Assembly (NCBI GenBank): GCA_003755025.1
Contig: RJVL01000005.1
Coordinates: 232,692-296,691 of the forward strand
DNA: 64,000 nucleotides
Direction of reading: 5' to 3'
Source of the DNA: Diaphorobacter nitroreducens
GTDB taxonomy: Bacteria > Pseudomonadota > Gammaproteobacteria > Burkholderiales > Burkholderiaceae_C
Shown: positions 52,706 to 63,403 of the stretch, in pieces
Position numbering within the stretch: the stretch's first letter is position 1
Layout of the letters: each line of letters opens with the position of its first letter
Notes under the pieces: model-generated
Told to the model about the DNA's origin: nothing
The model's database searches: none
What the model saw: the letters and a program-made list of their open reading frames with translations, nothing else
Position numbers and translations under genes: made by a program

Positions 52706-54787
52706 ATGCAGGACACTTTCTTGCGCGGCCAGCCATTTGCCGTGCGCCTTGCCTTTGTTTTCCCCCGTCGCCATGCGCTGGGCGCGCTGGCCTGTGCCGC
52801 GCTGCTGGCCGCCTGCGGCGGCAACGACGACGATGGCGACAGCTCCGCCGCCACGCCCGCCACGGCCACGCTGGCCGTGCTGGAAACCACCGATCTGCAC
52901 TTCAACGTGCGCAGCTTCGACTACTTCAAGCTGGCTGAGGACAAGACCTACGGCTTCGAGCGCACGGCCACGCTGGTGCGCGCCGCGCGCAAGGAGTTCG
53001 CCAACACCCTGCTGGTGGACAACGGCGACACCATCCAGGGCACGGCTCTGGCCGACTACGAGGCCACGGTCAGCCCCATCCCGTGCACGCAGCAGCTGTC
53101 CATGTACAAGGCCATGGGCGCTTTAGGCTTTGACGCGGGCACGCTGGGCAACCATGAGTTCAACTACGGCCTGCCGTTCCTGAACCAGGTGCTGGGCGGC
53201 GGCCTGGAGGTGGACGGCGTGGACGCCACCAAGAAATGTGCGGGCAACGGCTATCCCGCCGTGCTGGCCAACGTGTACAGCAGCAAGACCAAGAAGCCCC
53301 TGGTGCAGCCCTACACGGTGCTGGAGCGCACGCTGGTGGCCAAGTCCAGCGACGGCAAGGACGTCCAGCTGCCCATCAAGATCGGTGTGATCGGTTTCAC
53401 CACGCCGGGCATCATGAACTGGGACAAGCGCTTCCTGGAGGGCAAGGTCTACACCGAAGGCGCCGTCGAGGCCGCGCAAAAGTACGTGCCCGAGCTGCGT
53501 GCCAAGGGTGCCCAGCTGGTCGTCGCGCTGCTGCACGGCGGCCTGGACGCCAGCAGCTATTCGCCCACCATGGAGAACCCGGGCCTGCACCTGTCCAAGG
53601 TGCCGGGCATCGACGCCATGGTCATGGGCCACCAGCACAGCGTGTTCCCGGACCTGTCGGCCAAGCCCGCCTTCACGCAGGCTGGCGTGGACAACAAGGC
53701 CGGCACCATCAATGGCGTGCCTGCTGTGATGGCCAGCTCCTGGGGCAAGTCGCTGGGCGTGATCCAGCTTGCGCTGAAGTGGGACGGCAAGGCCTGGAGC
53801 GTGGACAAGGCCGCCAGCAAGAGCGAGCTGCGCAACATCCAGACCAAGGACGCCGCAGGCGCCAACGTATTCGTGGCCGCCGACCCCGCCGTGGCACCGC
53901 TGATCGAGAGCCAGCACCAGGCCGCCATCAACTACGTGAAGACGCCGATCGGCAACACCGACTTCCGCATGAGCACGCTGTTTGCCGACGTGGGCGACCC
54001 CGGCGCGATCCAGATCGTGAACCAGGCGCAGCAGGCCTACGTGGCGGCCTACATCCAGGCCAACCTGCCGCAGTACGCGCAGTTGCCCGTGCTGTCGGTG
54101 AGCGCGCCGTTCAAGTCGGGCTTCCAGGGCGGCAAGGACTTCACCGACGTCGCGGCCGGCCCGCTGGCCATCTACAACGCGGCCGACCTGTACCTGTACC
54201 CCAACACCGTGTACGCGGTGAAGGTGAACGGCGCCGACATCAAGGACTGGCTGGAGGCCGCCGCCAAGCGCTTCAACCAGATCGACCCCGCCAAGGCCGG
54301 CGAGCAGGCGCTCATCAGCACCTTCCCCGGCTACAACTTCGACATGTTCACCACCGCGGACGTGCAGTACGAGATCGACGTGACGCAGCCCGTGGGCAGC
54401 CGCATCAAGGGCCTGACCTACAAGGGCCAGCCCATCGACCCGGCGCAGGAGTTCGTGATCGCCACCAACAACTACCGCGCCACCAGCGGCAAGAGCTTCA
54501 TCCCGAAGCTGGACGGTTCGGCCACCATCTGGGCCTCGCCGGATGCCAACCGCGATGTGGTCATCGAGTACGTGCGCAAGAACCCGCAGGTCACGCGCGT
54601 GGCCAACGGAGCGGCCAAGAGCTGGCGCTTCACCCAGGTGACGACCGCGGGCGACGTGGTGTTCAGCTCCGGCGCGGACGCGCTGCCCGTGGCCCAGGCC
54701 GCGGGGCTGGCCGGTGTGTCGCTGCTCGCGGCCGATGACGGCTCGGGCAAGGGCATGGCCAAGTACAAGATCGACCTGTCCAAGTAA
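52706..54787 (+). CDS. 5'-nucleotidase / 2',3'-cyclic-nucleotide phosphodiesterase-like lipoprotein
   Basis: A 693-residue exported metallophosphoesterase. An N-terminal extension with RRHALGALACAALLAACGG gives a lipobox cysteine near residue 36. The metallophos domain has LETTDLHFNV, VDNGDTIQGTALADY, GTLGNHEFNYGLPFL and VMGHQHS. The C-terminal 5'-nucleotidase domain includes FTDVAAGPLAIYNAADLYLY and FVIATNNYRA. It probably releases phosphate and nucleosides from nucleotides outside the inner membrane. A strong terminator follows. Start at ATG 52706 was chosen; an in-frame codon at 52622 would extend it. Confidence 0.9.
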   Translation: MQDTFLRGQPFAVRLAFVFPRRHALGALACAALLAACGGNDDDGDSSAATPATATLAVLETTDLHFNVRSFDYFKLAEDKTYGFERTATLVRAARKEFANTLLVDNGDTIQGTALADYEATVSPIPCTQQLSMYKAMGALGFDAGTLGNHEFNYGLPFLNQVLGGGLEVDGVDATKKCAGNGYPAVLANVYSSKTKKPLVQPYTVLERTLVAKSSDGKDVQLPIKIGVIGFTTPGIMNWDKRFLEGKVYTEGAVEAAQKYVPELRAKGAQLVVALLHGGLDASSYSPTMENPGLHLSKVPGIDAMVMGHQHSVFPDLSAKPAFTQAGVDNKAGTINGVPAVMASSWGKSLGVIQLALKWDGKAWSVDKAASKSELRNIQTKDAAGANVFVAADPAVAPLIESQHQAAINYVKTPIGNTDFRMSTLFADVGDPGAIQIVNQAQQAYVAAYIQANLPQYAQLPVLSVSAPFKSGFQGGKDFTDVAAGPLAIYNAADLYLYPNTVYAVKVNGADIKDWLEAAAKRFNQIDPAKAGEQALISTFPGYNFDMFTTADVQYEIDVTQPVGSRIKGLTYKGQPIDPAQEFVIATNNYRATSGKSFIPKLDGSATIWASPDANRDVVIEYVRKNPQVTRVANGAAKSWRFTQVTTAGDVVFSSGADALPVAQAAGLAGVSLLAADDGSGKGMAKYKIDLSK

Positions 54788-54815
54788 GCGCTGCGCGTCC
54801 CCCCGCACGGGGGCT

Positions 54816-54849
54816 GGCCCACGGTGGTGCACGCCCCCGTGGGCCTTTT
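54816..54849 (+). terminator. rho-independent terminator of the nucleotidase gene
   Basis: A perfect 9-bp stem GGCCCACGG/CCGTGGGCC with a 12-nt loop, followed by TTTT. Confidence 0.85.
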
Positions 54850-54850
54850 G

Positions 54851-54905
54851 CTTCTAAAACAATAGCTGCTGGCGCTTGATGGATAAGCGCTGAAGGCTGT
54901 TTTGG
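54851..54905 (+). repeat. dispersed repeat, copy 10
   Basis: AACAATAGCTGCTGGCGCTT, then GATGGATAAGCGCTGAAGGC: near-consensus with a perfect palindrome, between convergent genes. Confidence 0.92.
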
Positions 54906-54921
54906 CTTGAAGTGCTGGTCG

Positions 54922-55590
54922 TCAGCCGCCCGGCCTGCGCCGCCCGGGCTGCAGCAGCACCACCAGCGCGCCCGCGCCGCCGTCCAGCGGCCGCGCCTGC
55001 ACGAAGGCCAGTACCTCTTTCTTTTGCACCAGCCAGCGCTGCACCCGGCCCTTGAGCACCGGTGTGCGGCCCGGCGACCCCAACCCCTTGCCATGCACCA
55101 CGCGCACGCAGCGCAGGCCCGTGCGGTGCGCCAGGCGGATGAACTCGCCCAGCGCCTCGCGCGCCTCGTCGGTGCGCAGGCCGTGCAGGTCCAACTGGCG
55201 CTGGATGCTCCAATGCCCTCCGCGCAGCTTGCGCGTCACGTCCAGCCCGATGCCCGGGCGGCGAAAGCTGAGCTGGTCGTCCACGTCCAGCAGCGTGGTC
55301 ACGTCGAACTCGTCGCTCAGCGACTCGCGCAGCACGCGCTCTTCGTCCAGCGCGCGCTGCACGGGCAGCGGCTCGGGCGGCTCGGGCGTGGACCAGCGCC
55401 GCTCGTGTCCCCGCTTGAGCGGCTGCACGGGGCCCACTGCGTCGGCGAACAGGTGGCGCTCGGCGCGGGCGCGCCGCTCGGCCTCGCGGCGCAGGCGCTC
55501 GCGCTCGGCCCGCTGCTGCGCGGCCTCCTGCAGCGCACGACGCAGGGGCTTGAGGTCGGCGAAGGAACGGGCGGTGAGGGCGGCGTTCAT
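54922..55590 (-). CDS. Smr/MutS2-C-terminal-like domain protein
   Basis: A 222-residue protein with a charged N-terminal helix (RALQEAAQQRAERERLRREA) and a C-terminal Smr domain: RQLDLHGLRTDEAREALGEF (DLHG motif), VRVVHGKGLGSPG (HGKG motif) and an ALVVLLQPG end. Stand-alone Smr proteins are nucleases, and E. coli SmrB-type members act on RNA of stalled ribosomes, so a nucleic-acid cleaving role is probable. The [13 protein letters not shown] was chosen; it overlaps the stop of the phytase-like gene by 4 bp. Confidence 0.9.
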   Translation of the reverse strand: MNAALTARSFADLKPLRRALQEAAQQRAERERLRREAERRARAERHLFADAVGPVQPLKRGHERRWSTPEPPEPLPVQRALDEERVLRESLSDEFDVTTLLDVDDQLSFRRPGIGLDVTRKLRGGHWSIQRQLDLHGLRTDEAREALGEFIRLAHRTGLRCVRVVHGKGLGSPGRTPVLKGRVQRWLVQKKEVLAFVQARPLDGGAGALVVLLQPGRRRPGG

Positions 55591-56801
55591 GGGCTGGCGT
55601 TGGTTGTACCGCATCGTCCATGCCCGCCCTGGGGGTCCAGGTATTCGGCGGCAATGAACTGCGTGACCTGCGCGGGGTTGAAGTTGTCATCGCTCACGAA
55701 GACCAGCACGCAGCTGCCCGCCGTGCTGCCGCCTGCGCCACCGCCGGGCAGGGACGGGCCCCAGGTCATGCCCTCCAAGTTGTCCACATCCAGGCCCAGG
55801 GCGGCGAAGTCGGCCACCAGAGTCTTGGGTGGGCTGTGGTGGTTGGAGGGGGTGAGCGCATCCAGCGCCAGCGTGTCGCTGCCCGCGCGCGTGTCGATGC
55901 GGTACAGCCGCGCGGCAAAGCCGGCGCCGGCGCTGTAGGAGCGCTCCAGCACCAGCAGGTGGTGCGCACCGTCGGCCAGGATCTCGCTCACCCCGTTCAT
56001 CTGCGGCCCCCAGGGCAGGCGGCGGGCCTGCGGCACGGCGTCGGGCGGGTAGGCGATCTGGCGCAGCGCTTGGCCGCTGACCAGGTCGATGGCTGTGATG
56101 CGCACCGGTGCACCGCCCGATGCGGGCGTGGCCGGGGGGCCGTCCTGGCGCCAGGGCAGTTCCATGGACAGCCACGCGGTGCGGCCATCGGGCGCCAGGG
56201 CGAGGCCCTCCAGCGTGCCGTTGCTGCGCGGTCCGCTGCTGGCCTGGGGCGCGAAGCGGGCGGGCAGGGCGACATCGCGCACGGCCGCGCCGTCGGCGCG
56301 GCTTACGCGCAGTTGCGGGCCGAAGCCGCGGCTGAAGTCGCCCTCGCTGGTCCACACGAACTGCGCGCCGCCGGGCAGCCAGCGCACGGCCTCTGCGTCG
56401 GGCACGTCCATGCCGGGGTGCGCCCTCAGCCACGGCGCGTAGGGCCGGCCGCCGGCATGCAGCAGCGTATGCACGCCGGTGAATTCGGGCGGGGCGAGGG
56501 CGGTGGCGTCGTAGCGCAGCCGGGCGGTGTAGATGCGCGCCGGGTCATGGGTGGAGCGGTCATCGCTGATGAGCAGGTAGGTGTCTTGCGCGGCGTTGTA
56601 GTCGATGCCGGAGAGGCCGCCCACCGTGGTGCCGCCATAGCGGGTGAGCGGCGGCACGGTGGCGGTGCCGATGAGCCGCAGCAGCGGGGCCTGGGCCGGT
56701 GGCTGCGGGGGCGGCAGGCGCGTGGCCAGCGGGACGCAGCCCGCCATGGCCAGCAGCAGCGCCTGGGCCAGTACGCGCCGCGAGCGCCCCGGTGCGCTCA
56801 C
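55587..56801 (-). CDS. esterase-like phytase-family lipoprotein
   Basis: A 404-residue exported protein of the phytase-like beta-propeller type (PF13449). The signal sequence ends LLAMAGC, giving a lipidated cysteine near residue 22. The domain shows [40 protein letters not shown] and [20 protein letters not shown], typical repeated blades, and [19 protein letters not shown] near the end. Acidic residues in LISDDRS and VSDDN could bind calcium. It starts with GTG overlapping radC by 4 bp, so radC, this gene and smr form an operon. Confidence 0.85.
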   Translation of the reverse strand: MSAPGRSRRVLAQALLLAMAGCVPLATRLPPPQPPAQAPLLRLIGTATVPPLTRYGGTTVGGLSGIDYNAAQDTYLLISDDRSTHDPARIYTARLRYDATALAPPEFTGVHTLLHAGGRPYAPWLRAHPGMDVPDAEAVRWLPGGAQFVWTSEGDFSRGFGPQLRVSRADGAAVRDVALPARFAPQASSGPRSNGTLEGLALAPDGRTAWLSMELPWRQDGPPATPASGGAPVRITAIDLVSGQALRQIAYPPDAVPQARRLPWGPQMNGVSEILADGAHHLLVLERSYSAGAGFAARLYRIDTRAGSDTLALDALTPSNHHSPPKTLVADFAALGLDVDNLEGMTWGPSLPGGGAGGSTAGSCVLVFVSDDNFNPAQVTQFIAAEYLDPQGGHGRCGTTNASP

Positions 56802-57514
56802 ACCAGCCCTTGCTCGGCCATGGACAGGGCAGCGCCTGGCGCCACGATCACATGGTCGAGCACGCGCACGTCCACCAGCGCCAGCGCGGCCTTCAAGGTC
56901 TGGGTCAGCGCCTCGTCGGCGCGGCTGGGCTGCACACTGCCGCTGGGGTGGTTGTGCGCCAGCACCACGGCGGCGGCATGGTGGTGCAGGGCGCGCAGCA
57001 CCACTTCACGGGGGTAGACCGAGGTCTGCGTGAGCGTGCCCCGGAACAGCTCTTCCATGGCGATCAGGCGGTTGCCGCTGTCCAGGAACAGCACGGCGAA
57101 CACCTCGTGCGTGCGCCCCGCCAGGTGCAGCTGCAGGTAGTGCTGGACGGCCTGCGGCGAGTCGAACACCTCGCGCTCGCGCAGCTGCTGGGCCATGGCG
57201 CGGCGGGCGAGTTCCAGCACGGCCATCAGCTCGGCGCGCTTGGCGGGGCCCAGGCCCTTGATGCGCTGCAGGTCCTGGCTGCTGGCGTGCAGCAGCCCGG
57301 CAATGCCGCCAAAGCCGCCGCCGGCGCTGCGGCCCGTGGCGGGGTCGCGCACGGGATCATCCAGCAGCTCCTGGGCCAGCTGCAGCACGCCCTTGCCCGC
57401 CAGGCCCGTGCGCAGCAGGATGGCCAGCAGCTCGGCGTCGGACAGCGCGGCGGGGCCGCGTGCGAGCAGCTTTTCGCGGGGCTGGGCATCCAGCGGCAGG
57501 TCTTTGAGGGGCAT
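56798..57514 (-). CDS. radC: RadC family JAB/MPN-domain protein
   Basis: A 238-residue protein with a helix-hairpin-helix-like N-terminus ([20 protein letters not shown] region) and a C-terminal MPN+ metalloprotease domain. The metal ligands lie in HVF-type strands and [15 protein letters not shown] (HxH...D motif). Named for DNA repair, though a repair role in the family is doubtful. It is divergent from fkpB and first in a three-gene minus-strand run. The sequence is complete and close to the usual 220-240 residues. Confidence 0.93.
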   Translation of the reverse strand: MPLKDLPLDAQPREKLLARGPAALSDAELLAILLRTGLAGKGVLQLAQELLDDPVRDPATGRSAGGGFGGIAGLLHASSQDLQRIKGLGPAKRAELMAVLELARRAMAQQLREREVFDSPQAVQHYLQLHLAGRTHEVFAVLFLDSGNRLIAMEELFRGTLTQTSVYPREVVLRALHHHAAAVVLAHNHPSGSVQPSRADEALTQTLKAALALVDVRVLDHVIVAPGAALSMAEQGLV

Positions 57515-57596
57515 GGCGCGGTGGGCGCCGCCCCGGCATACGGCCGTGGGGGCTTGCCCGGTTTTCTACAATGCCGGCAGTTTATCGAGAGCTTTC

Positions 57597-58073
57597 ATGA
57601 CCGCAGACGCCTTCGCATCCTCGTCCACCGTGCCCACTGTGCAACAGGGCTCGTTCCTCACGCTGCACTACCGCCTGGCCGGCCCGGCGGGTGACGTCAT
57701 CAATACCTTCGAGGACAAGCCCGCCACGCTGTCGGTCGGCACGGGCGAGCTCTCGCCCGCGCTGGAGCAGCGCCTGATCGACCTGCCCGAGGGCGCGCGC
57801 GCCACGTTCGAGCTGGCCGCGGGCGAGGCTTTCGGCGAGCGCAACCCCGACATGCAGCAGTGGGTGGCCAAGAAGCTGCTGAACGAGCTGGGCGACCCCC
57901 ACGAGGAATACACCGTGGGCGACGTGGTGCAGTTCCCCACGCCCGACGGCACGGGCCAGTACGCCGGCGTGGTGCTGGAGGTGCGCGAAGACGGCGCCGT
58001 GCGCTTTGACTTCAACCACCCGCTGGCGGGCGTGCCCGTCACTTTCGAAGTGCTGCTCATCGGCGTGCTCTGA
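57597..58073 (+). CDS. fkpB: FKBP-type peptidyl-prolyl cis-trans isomerase, SlpA/FkpB-like
   Basis: A 158-residue SlyD/SlpA-type isomerase: [20 protein letters not shown], the catalytic-pocket segments [20 protein letters not shown] and [17 protein letters not shown], an insert-in-flap domain (residues about 80-130), and a closing [13 protein letters not shown]. It lacks the metal-binding tail of SlyD. A TACAAT -10 motif at 57567-57572 gives a short leader. The fkpB-ispH pair is widely conserved; 13 bp separate them. Confidence 0.92.
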   Translation: MTADAFASSSTVPTVQQGSFLTLHYRLAGPAGDVINTFEDKPATLSVGTGELSPALEQRLIDLPEGARATFELAAGEAFGERNPDMQQWVAKKLLNELGDPHEEYTVGDVVQFPTPDGTGQYAGVVLEVREDGAVRFDFNHPLAGVPVTFEVLLIGVL

Positions 58074-58086
58074 ACGGGACGCCGCC

Positions 58087-59082
58087 ATGCAAAAACCCCA
58101 GGAAATCATTCTGGCCGAGCCGCGCGGCTTTTGCGCGGGGGTGGACCGGGCCATCGAGATCGTCGAGCGCGCCATTGCCAAGTTCGGCGCGCCCATCTAC
58201 GTGCGCCACGAGATCGTGCACAACACCTATGTGGTGAACGACCTGAAGGCCAAGGGCGCGATCTTCATCGAGGACCTGGACGAGGTGCCGCCCGGCGCCA
58301 CGCTAATCTTCTCGGCCCACGGCGTGAGCCGCGCTGTTCAGGATGAGGCGCGCGCGCGCGGTTTCACCATCTTCGACGCCACCTGTCCGCTGGTGACCAA
58401 GGTGCATGTCGAGGTGGCCAAGCTGGCCAAGGAAGGCTATGAGTTCATCATGATCGGCCACAAGGGGCACCCCGAGGTCGAGGGCACCATGGGCCAGTTG
58501 GACCATGGCATCCACCTGGTGGAAGACGTGGCCGACGTGGCCCGCGTGCAGCCCGCGCAGACCGAGAAGCTGGCCGTGGTCACGCAGACCACGCTCAGCG
58601 TGGACGACGCGGCCGAGATCACCGCCGCCGTGCGCGCGCGCTTTCCCTCCATCCGCGAGCCCAAGCAGCAGGACATCTGCTACGCCACGCAGAACCGCCA
58701 GGACGCGGTGAAGCTGCTCAGCCCGCAGGTGGACCTGGTGGTCGTGGTGGGAAGCCCCACCAGCTCCAACAGCAATCGCCTGCGCGAGCTGGCAGCGCGC
58801 CTGGGCACGCCGGCCTACATGATCGACAGCGTGGACGAGCTGCGCCACGAGTGGTTTGACGGCATCTCCCGCGTGGGCCTCACGGCCGGTGCGTCGGCAC
58901 CCGAGGTGCTGGTGCAGGCCGTGATCACGCGCATCAAGGAGCTGGGTGCGGTGGCCGTGCGCAAGCTGGACGGCATCGAGGAAACCGTGAAATTCCCGCT
59001 GCCCAAGGGCCTGAAGCTGGACACCGCCACGGGCCTGGAGATCACCGAGCGCCCGCCCGAAACCGGCCCGGGCGGACACTGA
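58087..59082 (+). CDS. ispH: 4-hydroxy-3-methylbut-2-enyl diphosphate reductase
   Basis: Last enzyme of the MEP isoprenoid pathway, an Fe-S reductase. The 331-residue protein shows [20 protein letters not shown] with the first cluster cysteine, [25 protein letters not shown] with the second, and [13 protein letters not shown] with the third. [15 protein letters not shown] and [15 protein letters not shown] complete substrate binding. The start [12 protein letters not shown] is standard. Downstream of fkpB in a common operon. Confidence 0.98.
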   Translation: MQKPQEIILAEPRGFCAGVDRAIEIVERAIAKFGAPIYVRHEIVHNTYVVNDLKAKGAIFIEDLDEVPPGATLIFSAHGVSRAVQDEARARGFTIFDATCPLVTKVHVEVAKLAKEGYEFIMIGHKGHPEVEGTMGQLDHGIHLVEDVADVARVQPAQTEKLAVVTQTTLSVDDAAEITAAVRARFPSIREPKQQDICYATQNRQDAVKLLSPQVDLVVVVGSPTSSNSNRLRELAARLGTPAYMIDSVDELRHEWFDGISRVGLTAGASAPEVLVQAVITRIKELGAVAVRKLDGIEETVKFPLPKGLKLDTATGLEITERPPETGPGGH

Positions 59083-59151
59083 GCGCGCTTATTCGCGCGC
59101 AGGAGCCCAGGCGTGACGGGGCTGCACGAACCCTGTCTGCGACAGCTTTGC

Positions 59152-59208
59152 TTCATTATTGATAGCTGTTCGCGCTTGATGGATAAGCGCTAAGGGCATA
59201 TTTGGCAT
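59152..59208 (+). repeat. dispersed repeat, copy 11
   Basis: ATTATTGATAGCTGTTCGCG, then CTTGATGGATAAGCGCTAAG: near-consensus with perfect palindrome GCGCTT/AAGCGC. Confidence 0.92.
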
Positions 59209-59332
59209 CTATGTGGCAATGCCTGCGCGTGGGTGGGGCATGTGGCACCGGATGGCCAATCCCCCGCAGAATGTGGGCCTCTTTACAATTTCCGCTTCTT
59301 CACACCGTGGGGGCACGCTGGGCCCCCTGCAT

Positions 59333-60655
59333 ATGGAAATAGCAATACTGTTCGCCCTCATCCTGCTCAATGGCGTGTTCGCCATGTCCGAGCTGGCTCT
59401 GGTCTCCGCGCGCAAGACGCGCCTGCAGAAGCTGATCGATGAGGGCGATAGCGGGGCGATCGCCGCGGCCAAGCTGGGTGAGAACCCCACGCGCTTTCTC
59501 TCCACCATCCAGATCGGCATCACTTCGATCGGCGTGCTCAACGGCATTGTGGGCGAGTCGGCCCTGGCCAAGCCGCTGGGCGAGTGGCTGCTGGGCCTGG
59601 GGGTGGAGCCGCAACTGGCCGGCTACCTGGCCACGGGCCTGGTGGTGGTGCTGATCACCTACTTCTCGATCGTCGTGGGCGAGCTGGTGCCCAAGCGGCT
59701 GGGCCAGAGCTACCCCGAGACGCTGGCGCGCGTCGTGGCGCGCCCCATCAACTGGCTGGCGCTCGCCACCAAGCCCTTCGTGCGCCTGCTGTCGATCTCC
59801 ACCGAGGGGCTGCTGCGCGCCCTGGGGGTGAAGGAGTATTCCGCCAGTGCCGTGACCGAGGACGAAATCCACGCCGTGCTGGCCGAGGGCACGAGTGCCG
59901 GCGTGATCGAGTCGCACGAGCACCAGATGGTGCGCAACGTGTTCCGCCTGGACGACCGGCAGATCGGCTCGCTGATGGTGCCGCGCGCGGACGTGGTGTT
60001 CCTGGATGTGGAGGAGCCTTTCGAGGAGAACCTGCGGCGCATCGAGGAGTCCGACCATGCGCGCTTTCCGGTGGTGCGCGGCGGCATGGAGAACATCCTG
60101 GGCGTGCTCAACGCGCGCCAGTGGCTGTCGCGCACGGTGCGCGATGCCCAGGCGCGCGACCTGACGACCCAGCCGCTGCAGACGGCGCTGTACGTGCCCG
60201 AGACCATCAATGCCATGGAACTGCTGGACAACTTCCGGCAGTCCGACGTGCAGATGGCCTTCGTCATCGACGAATACGGCGAGGTGCAGGGCATTGTGAC
60301 CGTGCAGGACATCATCGAGGCCATCACGGGCGAGTTCCAGCCGCGCGACCCCGAAACCTCCTGGGCCATGGAGCGCGACGACGGCAGTTGGCTGCTGGAC
60401 GGCCATATCCCCGTGCCCGAGCTCAAGGACCGGCTGCAGTTGGCCACCGTGCCCGAAGAGGACCGCGGCCGTTACCACACGCTCAGCGGCATGGTCATGC
60501 TGCTCACCGGCAAGCTGCCCAAGGTCACCGACACGGTGCAGTGGGAACGCTGGCGCTTCGAGGTGGTGGACATGGACGGCAAGACCATCGACAAGGTGCT
60601 GGCCTCCCGCCTGCCCGATGAGGAGGCCAGCGCCGATCCCGCGAGCGGCGACTGA
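59333..60655 (+). CDS. CNNM/CorC-type membrane protein with CBS pair (hemolysin C family)
   Basis: A 440-residue protein with a DUF21 membrane domain of three or four helices (starting MEIAILFALILLNGVFAMSE), two CBS domains (residues about 215-340; LMVPRADVVFLDVEEPFEEN and FVIDEYGEVQGIVTVQDIIE), and a C-terminal CorC/HlyC transporter-associated domain ending near residue 430. Relatives handle magnesium or cobalt export; direct haemolysis is not expected. ATG 59333 gives the family-typical N-terminus; a repeat lies upstream. It converges on the CBS gene with only 3 bp between. Confidence 0.92.
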   Translation: MEIAILFALILLNGVFAMSELALVSARKTRLQKLIDEGDSGAIAAAKLGENPTRFLSTIQIGITSIGVLNGIVGESALAKPLGEWLLGLGVEPQLAGYLATGLVVVLITYFSIVVGELVPKRLGQSYPETLARVVARPINWLALATKPFVRLLSISTEGLLRALGVKEYSASAVTEDEIHAVLAEGTSAGVIESHEHQMVRNVFRLDDRQIGSLMVPRADVVFLDVEEPFEENLRRIEESDHARFPVVRGGMENILGVLNARQWLSRTVRDAQARDLTTQPLQTALYVPETINAMELLDNFRQSDVQMAFVIDEYGEVQGIVTVQDIIEAITGEFQPRDPETSWAMERDDGSWLLDGHIPVPELKDRLQLATVPEEDRGRYHTLSGMVMLLTGKLPKVTDTVQWERWRFEVVDMDGKTIDKVLASRLPDEEASADPASGD

Positions 60656-60658
60656 GGC

Positions 60659-61339
60659 TCAACTCCACAGGTCCAGCGGCGGGTCCGCCGCCACCGCGCG
60701 CAGGATGTCGGTGCGCGAGATGAAACCCGCGAGCAACCCGCGCTCATCCGTCACCGGCAGGCCGGGCAGGCCGGTGTCCAGCAGCACGCCCGCCACGCGG
60801 CGCAGTTCCGTGTCCGCAGCCACCGTGGGCACGGGACTCACCATCACTTCGGAGACCGGCCGGCGCGCGAGCTCAATGGCCTGCTTGACCGCGCCGGGCT
60901 CGGGCAGCAGGTCCAGGGGCGCCATGTCGGCGCGCAGCAGCAGGCCCACCACTTGGCCCTGATCATTCACCACGGGGGCCTGTGCGATTTCGTGCTCGGC
61001 CAGCGTCTGCCATGCATCGTTCACGCGCTGATCGGGGGCCACCGTGAGCGCGCCCGTGGTCATCACGTCGCCCACGCGCGACAACGGCTGACGCGGTTGG
61101 ACGGGCCCCTGCTCGGTCTGCACATAGGCCGATACGGCCTCCAGCAGGCGCAGGGGCTTGGGCGTCGCCGTCTGCGCCGTGGCGGGAGGGGCTGCGGTCG
61201 CAACAGGTGCCGCGTCGCTGTCCAGGGCGCGCGTGCGCAGGGCCTGGGGGCGGTGCACGCGCCGCACCGGCGCCACCTGCGCCAGCTTGTCCGGTCCACC
61301 CCGGTAGATTTGCCCCGAAGGGCCGAACACGAAAAACAT
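60659..61339 (-). CDS. CBS domain protein
   Basis: A 226-residue soluble protein. The N-terminus MFFVFGPSGQIYRGGPDKLA is a short conserved patch seen in betaproteobacterial CBS proteins (recollection). Two CBS motifs follow (VGDVMTTGALTVAPDQRVND around residue 105, and VSEVMVSPVPTVAADTELRR around residue 165), each ending in the usual strand-helix D-I-L or D-M pattern. CBS pairs bind adenylates and regulate partners; none is indicated here. GGAGG sits 8 nt before the ATG. Confidence 0.85.
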   Translation of the reverse strand: MFFVFGPSGQIYRGGPDKLAQVAPVRRVHRPQALRTRALDSDAAPVATAAPPATAQTATPKPLRLLEAVSAYVQTEQGPVQPRQPLSRVGDVMTTGALTVAPDQRVNDAWQTLAEHEIAQAPVVNDQGQVVGLLLRADMAPLDLLPEPGAVKQAIELARRPVSEVMVSPVPTVAADTELRRVAGVLLDTGLPGLPVTDERGLLAGFISRTDILRAVAADPPLDLWS

Positions 61340-61354
61340 GGCTTTGCCTCCTGA

Positions 61355-62800
<1,446 letters not shown>

Positions 62801-62834
62801 AATTTCCTGATTGAATCGCGGGGCTCGACACACA

Positions 62835-62918
62835 GGAGAGGTGGCAGAGTCGAATGTCCCTGACTCGAAATCAGGCGTAGTGGCAACACCACCGTGGGTT
62901 CGGATCCCACCCTCCACT
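62835..62918 (+). tRNA. tRNA-Ser (anticodon CGA), degenerate
   Basis: A type II tRNA: acceptor 5' arm GGAGAGG, anticodon arm CCTGA-CTCGAAA-TCAGG with anticodon CGA, long variable arm with GTGG/CCAC stem, and T arm GTGGG-TTCGGAT-CCCAC. Defects are visible. The D loop GAGTCGAA is three bases short and lacks the G18-G19 pair. The 3' acceptor arm CCTCCAC mismatches the 5' arm at two positions, and no CCA is encoded. It may be a decayed gene; position and anticodon are clear. Confidence 0.72.
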
Positions 62919-62935
62919 GCGAGTATTCATATCAG

Positions 62936-62957
62936 ACGGGCCCGAGTGGCCCGTTTT
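62936..62957 (+). terminator. terminator of the serS-tRNA unit
   Basis: A 7-bp stem ACGGGCC/GGCCCGT with a CGAGT loop and TTTT tail, just after the tRNA. Confidence 0.85.
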
Positions 62958-63403
62958 GCATTTCTACATTCCGCTTTATCTATCGCAGCGGCGAGCGAGT
63001 CGCGGTGCGGCTAGCAGTTGGATTGGTATTTTTCATTTCCAGCTTGCCGCGTACACACGCTGCATGACGGCAATGTGAGAGTGTTTGAGGCATTGGGCGG
63101 TATCGCTACATTGGCTCCGAGCCAAGCGATAGCGTCCTCAACCGAGCGGCAACGTCCCATCCACCGTTGGCCGGACGAGTGAGGGGTAGCGCGAGGGGGA
63201 GAGGTGCCGGACGGGCCGCTATGCGGTGCCTGACATCAGACTGCGGAGGTGGGGATGACTACCGTTCCGCCATACGAATTGGCTCGGCTGCATCAGGGGC
63301 CTTGCCAATTTCAAGTGCGCGTTTTCTGTTTCTACTTGTCACGGACGGACAGGAGACGATATGCTCGCTTCCTATATCTCAGTCTATCGAGGTCGGCACG
63401 GTC
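62958..63403 (+). other. non-coding or decayed region downstream of the tRNA
   Basis: This 446-bp stretch is AT-richer than the preceding DNA and has no convincing gene. At 63198-63210 the bases GGAGAGGTGCCGG match a tRNA-Ser 5' end, followed by CCTGAC and ATCAG 24-34 bp on, possibly a decayed tRNA fragment. No integrase gene is visible inside the window. Confidence 0.45.
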
